NCBI GenBank assembly: GCA_963717765.1
Contig: CAVQWX010000008.1
Location: 1-64,000 of the forward strand
Source of the DNA: JACDER01 sp963717765
GTDB lineage: Bacteria > Actinomycetota > Thermoleophilia > Gaiellales > Gaiellaceae
Direction of reading: 5' to 3'
DNA: 64,000 nt
Below the pieces are notes generated by a model that was not told the DNA's origin, did not search any database, and saw only the letters and a list, made by a program, of their open reading frames with translations. Positions 10,928-21,023 of the stretch are shown here, one piece after another; positions within the stretch are counted from its first letter, which is position 1; each line of letters begins with the position of its first letter. The translations under genes were made by a program, and so were the position numbers.

Positions 10928-11031
10928 ACTGCGGAAAATGTGTTAGGTTCGCGCAACAAATTCAGCGAAGTTTCAGCGACTCGCATGACAATCAGCTCGG
11001 GGAACTGCGGTTTCACAGGGTCTGACTGCGG
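10928..11031 (+). promoter_or_regulatory. Upstream motif cluster of gene 3 (ACTGCGG copies and TTCAGC pair)
   Basis: ACTGCGG lies at 10928-10934, 11004-11010 and 11025-11031. The TTCAGC-pair 20-mer is at 10958-10977, with TTCAGC boxes 10 bases apart start to start. The same two motifs stand upstream of gene 2, although their order relative to each other differs. This supports common control of the two genes, but the factor is unknown. Confidence 0.5.
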
Positions 11032-11079
11032 CACAGGATGACTCTTTTCCCGATCAAAACGACATTTGGGGGTAGCGAC

Positions 11080-14000
11080 GTGACAACACGGGACACATTT
11101 GGGCGGCGCAGGGGCTTCGGCCTGCTCGCCGCGCTCATGCTCACCATTCTGGCCGCTCTCGCTTTCGGGCTTTCGCAGGCGCGGGCGGACGGCGGTACCC
11201 CCTCGCCCCGCTGTGCCCCGACGGGGATGGAGCAGATCTGGACCGACGCGGGCGACTACGCCCCCGGCTCGACGGTCCAGGTCGGAGGCTCCGGCTTCGC
11301 CGCAGCGTGTGATCTGACCCTCGACGTCAACCGTCCCGACGGCGTCGTCGACACGGTCGAGGTCTCGACCGGACTCGACGGATCGCTCTCCGCCTCGTAC
11401 GAGCTGCCTCCGCCGCCCGGCGTCATCGGCCCGTACTCGATCGACGCGGTCGGGCTGAACGGTGGCATCCTCGCCTCGGCGGAGTTCACGGACGGGACGA
11501 TCACCATCCGTTCGCCGAACGGCACGGCGACGAATCAGAACGGCGCCTCGACGAGCAACTCGTTCCTCACCATCAACAAGCCGACGGGGGCCGTGTCCGG
11601 CGACTTCCTGATCGCGCAGCTCACGTACAACGGCGGGACCGGCAGCACGATCACGGCGCCGAGCGGCTGGACGGAGATCGGCCTGACGAACGACCAGAGC
11701 ACGAACGTCGGCCAGCGGATCTACTACAAGTTCGCCGGCGCGTCGGAGCCGTCCTCGTACACCTGGAACATCACGAGCACCGACACGCCGAGGATGAGCG
11801 GCGGGATCGCGGCGTACACCAACGTCAACACCGGCAACCCGATCGACATCACGGCGTCTACAGCGGCGACGCCGGCATCCACGGTCTACATCGCTCCGGC
11901 GGTGACGACGACAGCGGCGAACGATCTGGTGATCAACTTCTTCGGCCCGGACGCCAACAACGCGAGCGCGGCGGTCACAGCCGGCACGACGCTTGTCTTC
12001 AACGTGAACGACTCGACCGCCCCGGGCGGCCCGAGCTCGAAGGCCCAGTCCTTCACCCAGGCTGTCGCCGGGTCAACGCCTGTCAGGACGATCGCCAGCC
12101 AGGCGAGCTCCGTGTACATGGCGCACACCGTCGCCCTGCGGAACAACGGCGGAACGATCGCGCTGCGCACGCCGAACGGCACCGCGACGAATCAGAACGG
12201 GAACGCGGGCGCAAACTCGTCTCTCACCATCAACAAGCCGACCGGCGCACAGACAGGCGACCTCCTGATCGCGCAGATCACCTACAACGGGGGCACGAAC
12301 GGCACGATCACGTCCGTGCCCAGCGGCTGGACGGAAGTCAGCCTCAGCGACAACACCCAGGGCGCCCGGGTCGGCCAGCGCATCTATTACAAGGTCGTCG
12401 GCGCGTCCGAGCCATCCTCGTACACCTGGAACCTCACGATCAGCTCCGGTGCCCCGACGATGAGCGGCGGGATCGCGGCGTACGTCGGCGTGGACACCTC
12501 CAGCCCGATCGACGTGACCGCGTCGGCGGAGCAGAGCTCCAACGATCCGAACCCCACTGCTCCCTCCGTCACCACCACGGTTGCCAACGACCGGGTGATC
12601 AACCTTTTCGGTTCCGATGCCAGCAACACGAGCCTGACTACCACGGCCGGGACGACTCTCGTCTTCGCCGTGAACAACACGAACGGGCCGAGCTCCAAGG
12701 CGCAGGACTTCACGCAGGCGGTTGCCGGCGCGACCGGCACGAAGCAGATCAGCGCCCAGGCGAACTCGCGGTGGATCATGCACACGGTCGCCCTGCGCCC
12801 GAACAACACCGCGCCCGTGGTCACCATCGACTCGATCTCGCCCAACCCGACCGCCGCGGGCACCACCGTCACCTGGCACGCAACTGCGAACGGCACCTAC
12901 TCGGTGCGCGTGGGCGGCAGCGACTGCTCGACCGGCACCGAGGTCACGAACGGGACGTACTCGACCAGCCCGGCGACCGTCGCGACCTCGATCGGCGCCG
13001 GCTTCCTCTCCGAGGGCTCGAACACGATCCGCGTGTGCGTCACCGACTCGGCGACGAACGTCGGCTCGGCCACCGGCACCGTGACCAAGGACACGACCGC
13101 GCCGGTCGTGACCCTGGACAAGGTGAACGGCAACTCGGTCAGCTTCCCCTTCACGACCAACGCGAACGTCAACTCGGTCGGCGGCTCCTGCACGAACGGC
13201 GACGGCAACGTGTCCGTCACCCTCGGTGGCAGCCCCACTACTCCGGCGAGCGCCACCTGCTCGGGCGGCTCCTGGACGCTGACGCTGATCACTCCCGTCT
13301 CGGCCGAGGGCACCTACGTGTTCGCCGCCTCGCAGACCGACTCGGCCGGCAACACCGGTAGCTCCGGCAACAAGACCATCGTCATCGACAAGACCGCGCC
13401 GAGCGTCACCCTCACGAGGGTGAACGGCTCGACCGTGACGTTCCCCTTCACCACGAACTCGAACGTCAACTCGGTCGGCGGCAGCTGCACGAACGGCGAC
13501 GGCAACGTGTCCGTCACCCTCGGTGGCAGCCCCACTACTCCGGCGAGCGCCACCTGCTCGGGCGGAAGCTGGACGCTCACATTGACCACGCCCATCTCGG
13601 CCGATGGCACCTACGTGTTCGCCGGCTCCCAGACCGACTCCGCCGGCAACACCGGCACCTCCGGCAACAAGACGGTCGTGATCGACAAGACCGCGCCGGT
13701 CGTGACCCTGGACAAGGTCAACGGCAACACGGTCAGCTTCCCCTTCACCACCAACGCGAACGTGAACTCCGTCGGCGGCTCCTGCACGAACGGCGACGGC
13801 AACGTGTCCGTCACCCTGGGCGGCAGCCCGACTGCCCCCGCCACCGCCACCTGTTCCTCGGGTTCCTGGACGCTCACGCTCACGACACCGATCTCGGCCG
13901 AAGGCACCTACGTGTTCGCCGGCTCCCAGACCGACTCCGCCGGCAACACCGGCACCTCCGGCAACAAGACGGTCGTGATCGACAAGACCGCCCCGGTCGT

Positions 14001-17000
14001 GAGCCTGACCAAGGTGAACGGCGCGACGGTGAGCTTCCCGTTCACGACCAACGCGAACGTCAACTCGGTGGGCGGCAGCTGCACGAACGGCGACGGCAAC
14101 GTGTCCGTGACGCTGGGCGGGAGCCCGACAACGCCTGCCACCACCGCCTGCTCGGGCGGCTCCTGGACGCTCACGCTGACCACGCCGATCTCGGCCGACG
14201 GCTCCTATGTATTTGCGGCAAGCCAGACCGACGCGGCGGGCAACACCGGCTCGTCGGGCAACAAGACGGTCGTGATCGACAAGACCGCCCCGGTCGTGAG
14301 CCTGACCAAGGTGAACGGCACCACGGTCAGCTTCCCCTTCAACACCAACGCCAACGTCAACTCGGTCGGCGGCAGCTGCACGAACGGCGACGGGAACGTG
14401 TCCGTCACGCTCGGCGGCAGCCCGACGACTCCTGCCACGGCCACCTGTTCGGCCGGCTCGTGGACGCTCACGTTCACCACTCCCATCTCGGCCGAGGGCA
14501 CGTATGTGTTCGCGGCCTCGCAGACCGACGCGGCCGGCAACACCGGCTCGTCGGGCAACCAGACGGTCGTGATCGACAAGACGGCCCCGGTCGTGAGCCT
14601 GACCAAGGTGAACGGCACCACGGTCAGCTTCCCCGTCAACACCAACGCCAACGTCAACTCGGTGGGCGGCAGCTGCACCAACGGAGACGGCGACGTGTCC
14701 GTGACGCTGGGCGGGAGCCCGACAACGCCTGCCACGACCGCCTGCTCGGGCGGCTCCTGGACGCTCACGCTGACCACTCCCATCACGGCCGAAGGCACCT
14801 ACGTATTCGCTGCGACCCAGACCGACGCGGCGGGCAACACCGGCTCGTCCGGCAACCAGACGATCGTGATCGACAAGACCGCCCCGGTCGTGACGCTCAC
14901 GCAGGTCAACGGCTCGGGCGTCTCCTTCCCGCTCACCACCAATCAGAACGTCAACTCGGTCGGCGGGAGCTGCACCTCGGGCGACGGCAACGTCAGCGTC
15001 ACCCTGGGTGGCAACCCGACGACTCCTGCCTCGACGTCCTGCTCGGGCGGCAGCTGGACGCTGACGCTCACGACGCCGATCTCGGCCGAGGGCACCTACG
15101 TCTTCGCGGCCTCGCAGACCGACGCGGCCGGCAACACCGGCTCCTCGGGCAACCAGACGGTCGTGATCGACAAGACCGCTCCGGTGGTCACGATCGACTC
15201 GATCACGCCTGACCCGACCAACTCGGGCACGACGGCCATCTGGCACGCGAATGACAACGGCGCCTATTCGGTGCGGGTCGGCGGGACGGACTGCTCGACT
15301 GGCACGGTCGTCTCGAGCGGCACCTACTCGACCGCCCCTGCGGCTGTGGCAACGCCGATCGCGGCCAGTGATCTGAGCGAGGGCTCGAACACGATTCGCG
15401 TCTGCGTCACGGACACGGCGGCGAACACCGGCTCGGCGGTGAGCAGCGTGACCAAGGACACCACGTCTCCGATCGTCGTGAACGTGAGCTCGACGAAGCC
15501 GAATGGCACGTACACGGTCGGTGAGGTCATCGCGATCCAGGTCGAGTTCAGCGAGTCCGTGACCGTCACGGGCACGCCGCAGCTGACGCTCAACACGACG
15601 CCCACGAACCGCGTCGTGAGCTACACGGGCGGCAGCGGGACGAGCACGCTCACCTTCACCTACATCGTGCAGGCGGGCGACACGAGCCCGGACCTCGACT
15701 ACACCTCGACGTTTGCGCTGGCGTTGAACGGCGGGACGATCAAGGACGCGGCGACGAACAACGCCAACCTGGCCCTGCCGACACCGGGAGCTGCGGGCTC
15801 ACTCGGCGCGAACAACGACATCGTCATCGACACGACGACGAGCGTCTCGATCGTCACCTGGACGGATCCCGTCACCTTCGCCAACCAGCTGAACGCGGTC
15901 GTCACCGGAACCTCGGAAGCCGGCGACTCGATCGACCTGACGGTCTCCGACGGTAATCCCATCCACGACGTCACGGCGAATACGAGCGCCGACGGGTTCG
16001 GCGACTGGGCCTTCACCGGCCTGGATCTCAGCGGTCTGAACGACGGCCCGATCACCTACTCAGTGCTCGCCACCGACTCGGTCGGAAACACCGCCACCGA
16101 TTCCAAGAACGCAACCAAGGACACGGTCACCACCGTTTCCATCACGGCCTTCACCGACCCGGTCACCTTCGCCAACCAGCTGAATGCCTCCGTGTCGGGG
16201 ACGGCCGAGGCCGGCGACTCGATCGCCCTAACCGTCTCCGATGGCAACCCGGCGCACGACGTCACCGACTCGACGACGGCCACCGGTGGAACCTGGTCGT
16301 TCTCGGGTCTGGATCTGAGTGGCCTGAACGACGGCCCGATCACCTACTCGGTCGTGGCAACCGACTCGGTCGGGAACACGGCCACGGACTCCGAGTCGGC
16401 GACCAAGGACACGGTGACGAGCGTCTCCATCACCGCCTTCACGAATCCCGTCACGTCCCTGAACGAGGGCTCGGCCTCCGTTTCGGGCACGTCCGAGGCG
16501 CTCGACTCGATCGACCTGACCGTCTCCGACGGCAGCCCCGCGCACGACGTCACCGCATCGACCGCCGCCGACGGCTCTGGCGCCTGGTCGTTCTCCTCTC
16601 TGGACCTCAGCGGTCTGAACGACGGTCCGATCACCTACTCGGTGCTCGCAACGGACTCGGTCGGAAACACCGCCACCGACTCGAAGAACGCGACCAAGGA
16701 CACGGTCACGAACGTCTCGATCTCCAGCGTGACCGATCCGGTCACCTTCGCCAACCAGACGAACACATCCGCGAACGGCACCACGGAGATCGCGGACACG
16801 GTCGACGTGACGGTGACCGACGGCTCGACCACGGTCGGCCCGTTCAGCGCCTCGGTCGACAGCTCCGGCAACTGGTTCGTACTGGGCATGGACGTGAGCT
16901 CGCTCGCCGATGGCACGATCACCTACAAGGCGAGCGCGACCGACATCTACGGCAACACCGCGATCGACACGAAGACGGCGACCAAGGACACGGTCACGAA

Positions 17001-18627
17001 CGTCTCGATCGACCTCTGGACTGATCCGGTCACCTTCGCCAACCAGCTGAACGCCGCCGTCTCGGGTACGGCTGAGGCCGGCGACTCGATTGACCTCACT
17101 GTTTCGGATGGCACCCCGGCGCATGACGTGACGGGCTCGACTATCGCGACCGGTGGTACGTGGTCGTTCTCGGGCCTGGATCTGAGTGGTCTGGACGATG
17201 GCACCATCACGTACTCGGTGGTCGCAACCGACGCGGTCGGCAACACGGCGACCGATTCGGCGACGGCTTCGAAGGACACGGTTACGACGGTGGCTATCAC
17301 CGCGTTCACCGATCCGGTGACGGCGGCTAACCAGTTGAACGCGTCGGTGTCGGGTACGGCTGAGGCGGGCGATACGATCGCCTTGACGGTCTCTGATGGG
17401 ACGCCGGCGCATGACGTGACCGGCTCGACTATCGCGACCGGCGGGACGTGGTCGTTCTCGGGCCTGGATCTCTCCGGTCTGGACGATGGGTCGATCACGT
17501 ACTCGGTGCTCGCAACCGACGCGGTCGGCAACACCGCGACCGATTCGGCGACGGCTTCGAAGGACACGGTTACGACGGTGGCTATCACCGCGTTCACCGA
17601 TCCGGTGACGGCGGCTAACCAGTTGAACGCGTCGGTGTCGGGTACGGCCGAGGCGGGCGACTCGATTGACCTCACTGTTTCGGATGGCACCCCGGCGCAT
17701 GACGTGACCGGCTCGACTACCGCTACCGGTGGTACGTGGTCGTTCTCGGGGTTGGATCTGAGTGGCCTGGACGATGGCACCATCACGTACTCGGTGGTCG
17801 CAACCGACGCGGTCGGCAACACCGCGACCGACTCCGAGACCGCGTCGAAGGACACGGTCACCACGGTGGCTATCACCGCGTTCACCGATCCGGTGACCGC
17901 GGCTAACCAGTTGAACGGCTCGGTGTCGGGTACGGCTGAGGCGGGCGACACGATCGCCTTGACGGTCTCTGATGGGACGCCGGCGCACGACGTGACCGGC
18001 TCGACGACCGCCACCGGCGGTACGTGGTCGTTCTCGGGCCTGGATCTCTCCGGTCTGGACGATGGCACCATCACGTACTCGGTGGTCGCAACCGACGCGG
18101 TCGGCAACACCGCGACCGATTCGGCGACGGCTTCGAAGGACACGGTTACGACGGTGGCTATCACCGCGTTCACCGATCCGGTGACGGCGGCTAACCAGTT
18201 GAACGGCTCGGTGTCGGGTACGGCCGAGGCGGGCGATACGATCGCCTTGACGGTCTCTGATGGGACGCCGGCGCATGACGTGACCGGCTCGACTACCGCT
18301 ACCGGTGGTACGTGGTCGTTCTCGGGCCTGGATCTGAGTGGCCTGGACGATGGCACCATCACGTACTCGGTGGTCGCAACCGACGCGGTCGGCAACACCG
18401 CGACCGATTCGGAGACGGCTTCGAAGGACACGACGACGAGCGTCTCGATCGTGACCTGGACGGATCCCGTCGCCTTCGCCAACCAGACGAGCGCGGCGGT
18501 GACCGGAACCTCGGAAGCGGGCGACTCCATCGCCCTGACGGTGTCGGATGGGACGCCCGCACATGACGTGACCGCGAATACGACCGCGGACGGGTTCGGC
18601 GACTGGTCCTCGGACCGCTGGATCTGA
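11080..18627 (+). CDS. Gene 3, N-terminal 2515 residues: giant secreted repeat protein
   Basis: GTG 11080 is preferred: GGGGGT precedes it and MTTRDTFGRRRGFG parallels the gene 2 N-terminus. An in-frame ATG at 11038 would add 14 residues. A signal peptide ends near SQARA. Next come a small domain with DYAPGSTVQVGGSGF, two jelly-roll-like domains (about 11505-12160 and 12161-12805, each opening TPNGTATNQNG or similar), and one VTIDSI-type domain. Seven 99-residue C repeats, a second VTIDSI domain, a Big-type domain (15460-15828) and ten D repeats follow. The frame ends early at TGA 18625-18627 because one base is missing in unit 10 (near 18607) compared with unit 1; the same repeat protein resumes in another frame. 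The expected full gene runs to 23276, about 4065 residues. Its role is probably an exported surface or matrix protein. Confidence 0.8.
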   Translation: MTTRDTFGRRRGFGLLAALMLTILAALAFGLSQARADGGTPSPRCAPTGMEQIWTDAGDYAPGSTVQVGGSGFAAACDLTLDVNRPDGVVDTVEVSTGLDGSLSASYELPPPPGVIGPYSIDAVGLNGGILASAEFTDGTITIRSPNGTATNQNGASTSNSFLTINKPTGAVSGDFLIAQLTYNGGTGSTITAPSGWTEIGLTNDQSTNVGQRIYYKFAGASEPSSYTWNITSTDTPRMSGGIAAYTNVNTGNPIDITASTAATPASTVYIAPAVTTTAANDLVINFFGPDANNASAAVTAGTTLVFNVNDSTAPGGPSSKAQSFTQAVAGSTPVRTIASQASSVYMAHTVALRNNGGTIALRTPNGTATNQNGNAGANSSLTINKPTGAQTGDLLIAQITYNGGTNGTITSVPSGWTEVSLSDNTQGARVGQRIYYKVVGASEPSSYTWNLTISSGAPTMSGGIAAYVGVDTSSPIDVTASAEQSSNDPNPTAPSVTTTVANDRVINLFGSDASNTSLTTTAGTTLVFAVNNTNGPSSKAQDFTQAVAGATGTKQISAQANSRWIMHTVALRPNNTAPVVTIDSISPNPTAAGTTVTWHATANGTYSVRVGGSDCSTGTEVTNGTYSTSPATVATSIGAGFLSEGSNTIRVCVTDSATNVGSATGTVTKDTTAPVVTLDKVNGNSVSFPFTTNANVNSVGGSCTNGDGNVSVTLGGSPTTPASATCSGGSWTLTLITPVSAEGTYVFAASQTDSAGNTGSSGNKTIVIDKTAPSVTLTRVNGSTVTFPFTTNSNVNSVGGSCTNGDGNVSVTLGGSPTTPASATCSGGSWTLTLTTPISADGTYVFAGSQTDSAGNTGTSGNKTVVIDKTAPVVTLDKVNGNTVSFPFTTNANVNSVGGSCTNGDGNVSVTLGGSPTAPATATCSSGSWTLTLTTPISAEGTYVFAGSQTDSAGNTGTSGNKTVVIDKTAPVVSLTKVNGATVSFPFTTNANVNSVGGSCTNGDGNVSVTLGGSPTTPATTACSGGSWTLTLTTPISADGSYVFAASQTDAAGNTGSSGNKTVVIDKTAPVVSLTKVNGTTVSFPFNTNANVNSVGGSCTNGDGNVSVTLGGSPTTPATATCSAGSWTLTFTTPISAEGTYVFAASQTDAAGNTGSSGNQTVVIDKTAPVVSLTKVNGTTVSFPVNTNANVNSVGGSCTNGDGDVSVTLGGSPTTPATTACSGGSWTLTLTTPITAEGTYVFAATQTDAAGNTGSSGNQTIVIDKTAPVVTLTQVNGSGVSFPLTTNQNVNSVGGSCTSGDGNVSVTLGGNPTTPASTSCSGGSWTLTLTTPISAEGTYVFAASQTDAAGNTGSSGNQTVVIDKTAPVVTIDSITPDPTNSGTTAIWHANDNGAYSVRVGGTDCSTGTVVSSGTYSTAPAAVATPIAASDLSEGSNTIRVCVTDTAANTGSAVSSVTKDTTSPIVVNVSSTKPNGTYTVGEVIAIQVEFSESVTVTGTPQLTLNTTPTNRVVSYTGGSGTSTLTFTYIVQAGDTSPDLDYTSTFALALNGGTIKDAATNNANLALPTPGAAGSLGANNDIVIDTTTSVSIVTWTDPVTFANQLNAVVTGTSEAGDSIDLTVSDGNPIHDVTANTSADGFGDWAFTGLDLSGLNDGPITYSVLATDSVGNTATDSKNATKDTVTTVSITAFTDPVTFANQLNASVSGTAEAGDSIALTVSDGNPAHDVTDSTTATGGTWSFSGLDLSGLNDGPITYSVVATDSVGNTATDSESATKDTVTSVSITAFTNPVTSLNEGSASVSGTSEALDSIDLTVSDGSPAHDVTASTAADGSGAWSFSSLDLSGLNDGPITYSVLATDSVGNTATDSKNATKDTVTNVSISSVTDPVTFANQTNTSANGTTEIADTVDVTVTDGSTTVGPFSASVDSSGNWFVLGMDVSSLADGTITYKASATDIYGNTAIDTKTATKDTVTNVSIDLWTDPVTFANQLNAAVSGTAEAGDSIDLTVSDGTPAHDVTGSTIATGGTWSFSGLDLSGLDDGTITYSVVATDAVGNTATDSATASKDTVTTVAITAFTDPVTAANQLNASVSGTAEAGDTIALTVSDGTPAHDVTGSTIATGGTWSFSGLDLSGLDDGSITYSVLATDAVGNTATDSATASKDTVTTVAITAFTDPVTAANQLNASVSGTAEAGDSIDLTVSDGTPAHDVTGSTTATGGTWSFSGLDLSGLDDGTITYSVVATDAVGNTATDSETASKDTVTTVAITAFTDPVTAANQLNGSVSGTAEAGDTIALTVSDGTPAHDVTGSTTATGGTWSFSGLDLSGLDDGTITYSVVATDAVGNTATDSATASKDTVTTVAITAFTDPVTAANQLNGSVSGTAEAGDTIALTVSDGTPAHDVTGSTTATGGTWSFSGLDLSGLDDGTITYSVVATDAVGNTATDSETASKDTTTSVSIVTWTDPVAFANQTSAAVTGTSEAGDSIALTVSDGTPAHDVTANTTADGFGDWSSDRWI
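13090..15168 (+). repeat. Seven exact-length 297-bp tandem repeats in gene 3
   Basis: Units start at 13090, 13387, 13684, 13981, 14278, 14575 and 14872, all 297 bases (99 residues), with no indel. Each encodes NVNSVGGSCTNGDGNVSVTL, a second Cys in ATCSGGSW or a close variant, and QTDSAGNTG or QTDAAGNTG. The two cysteines per unit suggest one disulfide per domain. The array is flanked on both sides by a VTIDSI/TDCSTGT-type domain. Confidence 0.92.
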
Positions 18628-21023
18628 GTGGCCTGGACGACGGAACCATCACCTACTCGGTCACCGCCACCGACTCGGTCGGGAACACCGCCACCGACTC
18701 GAAGTCGGCAACCAAGGACACGGTTACGACGGTGGCTATCACTGCGTTCACCGATCCGGTGACGGCGGCTAACCAGTTGAACGGCTCGGTGTCGGGTACG
18801 GCTGAGGCGGGCGATACGATCGCCTTGACGGTCTCTGATGGGACGCCGGCGCATGACGTGACCGGCTCGACTATCGCGACCGGCGGTACGTGGTCGTTCT
18901 CGGGCTTGGATCTGAGTGGCCTGGACGATGGCACCATCACGTACTCGGTGGTCGCAACCGACGCGGTCGGCAACACCGCGAACGATTCGGAGACGGCTTC
19001 GAAGGACACGACGACGAGCGTCTCGATCGTGACCTGGACGGATCCCGTCGCCTTCGCCAACCAGACGAGCGCGGCGGTGACCGGAACCTCGGAAGCGGGC
19101 GACTCCATCGCCCTGACGGTGTCGGATGGGACGCCCGCACATGACGTGACCGCGAATACGACCGCGGACGGGTTCGGCGACTCGTCCTCGGACCGCTGGA
19201 TCTGAGTGGCCTGGACGACGGAACCATCACCTACTCGGTCACCGCAACCGACGCGGTCGGGAACACCGCCACCGACTCGAAGTCGGCAACCAAGGACACG
19301 GTTACGACGGTGGCTATCACTGCGTTCACCGATCCGGTGACGGCGGCTAACCAGTTGAACGGCTCGGTGTCGGGTACGGCTGAGGCGGGCGATACGATCG
19401 CCTTGACGGTCTCTGATGGGACGCCGGCGCATGACGTGACCGGCTCGACTATCGCGACCGGTGGTACGTGGTCGTTCTCGGGCTTGGATCTGAGTGGCCT
19501 GGACGATGGCACCATCACGTACTCGGTGGTCGCAACCGACGCGGTCGGCAACACGGCGACCGATTCGGCGACGGCTTCGAAGGACACGGTTACGACGGTG
19601 GCTATCACCGCGTTCACCGATCCGGTGACGGCGGCTAACCAGTTGAACGGCTCGGTGTCGGGTACGGCTGAGGCGGGCGACACGATCGCCTTGACGGTCT
19701 CTGATGGGACGCCGGCGCATGACGTGACCGGCTCGACTATCGCGACCGGCGGGACGTGGTCGTTCTCGGGCCTGGATCTCTCCGGTCTGGACGATGGGAT
19801 CCATCACGTACTCGGTGCTCGCAACCGACGCGGTCGGCAACACCGCGACCGATTCGGCGACGGCTTCGAAGGACACGGTTACGACGGTGGCTATCACCGC
19901 GTTCACCGATCCGGTGACGGCGGCTAACCAGTTGAACGCGTCGGTGTCGGGTACGGCCGAGGCGGGCGACTCGATTGACCTCACTGTTTCGGATGGCACC
20001 CCGGCGCATGACGTGACCGGCTCGACTACCGCTACCGGTGGTACGTGGTCGTTCTCGGGGTTGGATCTGAGTGGCCTGGACGATGGCACCATCACGTACT
20101 CGGTGGTCGCAACCGACGCGGTCGGCAACACCGCGACCGACTCCGAGACCGCGTCGAAGGACACGGTCACCACGGTGGCTATCACCGCGTTCACCGATCC
20201 GGTGACGGCGGCCAACCAGTTGAACGGCTCGGTGTCGGGTACGGCTGAGGCGGGCGACACGATCGCCTTGACGGTCTCTGATGGGACGCCGGCGCATGAC
20301 GTGACCGGCTCGACGACCGCCACCGGCGGTACGTGGTCGTTCTCGGGCCTGGATCTCTCCGGTCTGGACGATGGCACCATCACGTACTCGGTGGTCGCAA
20401 CCGATGCGGTCGGCAACACCGCGACCGATTCGGCGACGGCTTCGAAGGACACGGTTACGACGGTGGCTATCACCGCGTTCACCGATCCGGTGACGGCGGC
20501 TAACCAGTTGAACGGCTCGGTGTCGGGTACGGCTGAGGCGGGCGATACGATCGCCTTGACGGTCTCTGATGGGACGCCGGCGCATGACGTGACCGGCTCG
20601 ACTACCGCTACCGGTGGTACGTGGTCGTTCTCGGGGTTGGATCTGAGTGGCCTGGACGATGGCACCATCACGTACTCGGTGGTCGCAACCGACGCGGTCG
20701 GCAACACCGCGACCGACTCCGAGACCGCGTCGAAGGACACGGTCACCACGGTGGCTATCACCGCGTTCACCGATCCGGTGACGGCGGCCAACCAGTTGAA
20801 CGGCTCGGTGTCGGGTACGGCCGAGGCGGGCGACACGATCGCCTTGACGGTCTCTGATGGGACGCCGGCGCATGACGTGACCGGCTCGACGACCGCCACC
20901 GGCGGTACGTGGTCGTTCTCGGGCCTGGATCTCTCCGGTCTGGACGATGGCACCATCACGTACTCGGTGGTCGCAACCGACGCGGTCGGCAACACCGCGA
21001 CCGATTCGAAGACGGCTTCGAAG
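15829..21023 (+). repeat. Eighteen ~288-bp tandem repeats in gene 3
   Basis: Units start at 15829, 16120, 16408, 16699, 16987, 17275, 17563, 17851, 18139, 18427, 18717, 19005, 19295, 19583, 19872, 20160, 20448 and 20736. Most are 288 bases (96 residues); the first and third are 291. Units 10 and 12 are 290 and unit 14 is 289, and these lengths cause the frameshifts. Encoded hallmarks are AITAFTDPVT, SVSGTAEAGD, SDGTPAHDVTGST and SFSGLDLSGLDDG. Late units are almost identical at DNA level. Units 10-11 and 12-13 form a 578-bp tandem pair, and units 15-17 resemble 7-9 about 2.3 kb away. Confidence 0.92.
18628..19797 (+). pseudogene. Gene 3, out-of-frame middle segment (repeat units 10-14)
   Basis: Coding continues here in two further frames. 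Frame 3 is open from the unit 10 shift to TGA 19203-19205. There the same broken sequence (SSDRWI then stop) recurs in unit 12, exactly 578 bases after the first. Frame 2 then runs to about 19797, where unit 14 reads GGGATCCATCAC in place of GGGTCGATCAC in unit 6, one base longer. Translation would need three corrections to pass. Either the gene is broken in this isolate or the assembly of near-identical repeats is imperfect. Confidence 0.7.

Noticed and set aside
12073..15246. Very long minus-strand open frame (1057 codons) opposite gene 3
   Set aside because: It is antisense to repeat DNA, Arg/Gly-rich and periodic, with no start signal or domain; it arises from codon bias in high-GC repeats.
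13090..21023. CRISPR-like array of direct repeats
   Set aside because: Repeats are 288-297 bases, contiguous, protein coding and in frame; there are no unique spacers or cas genes.
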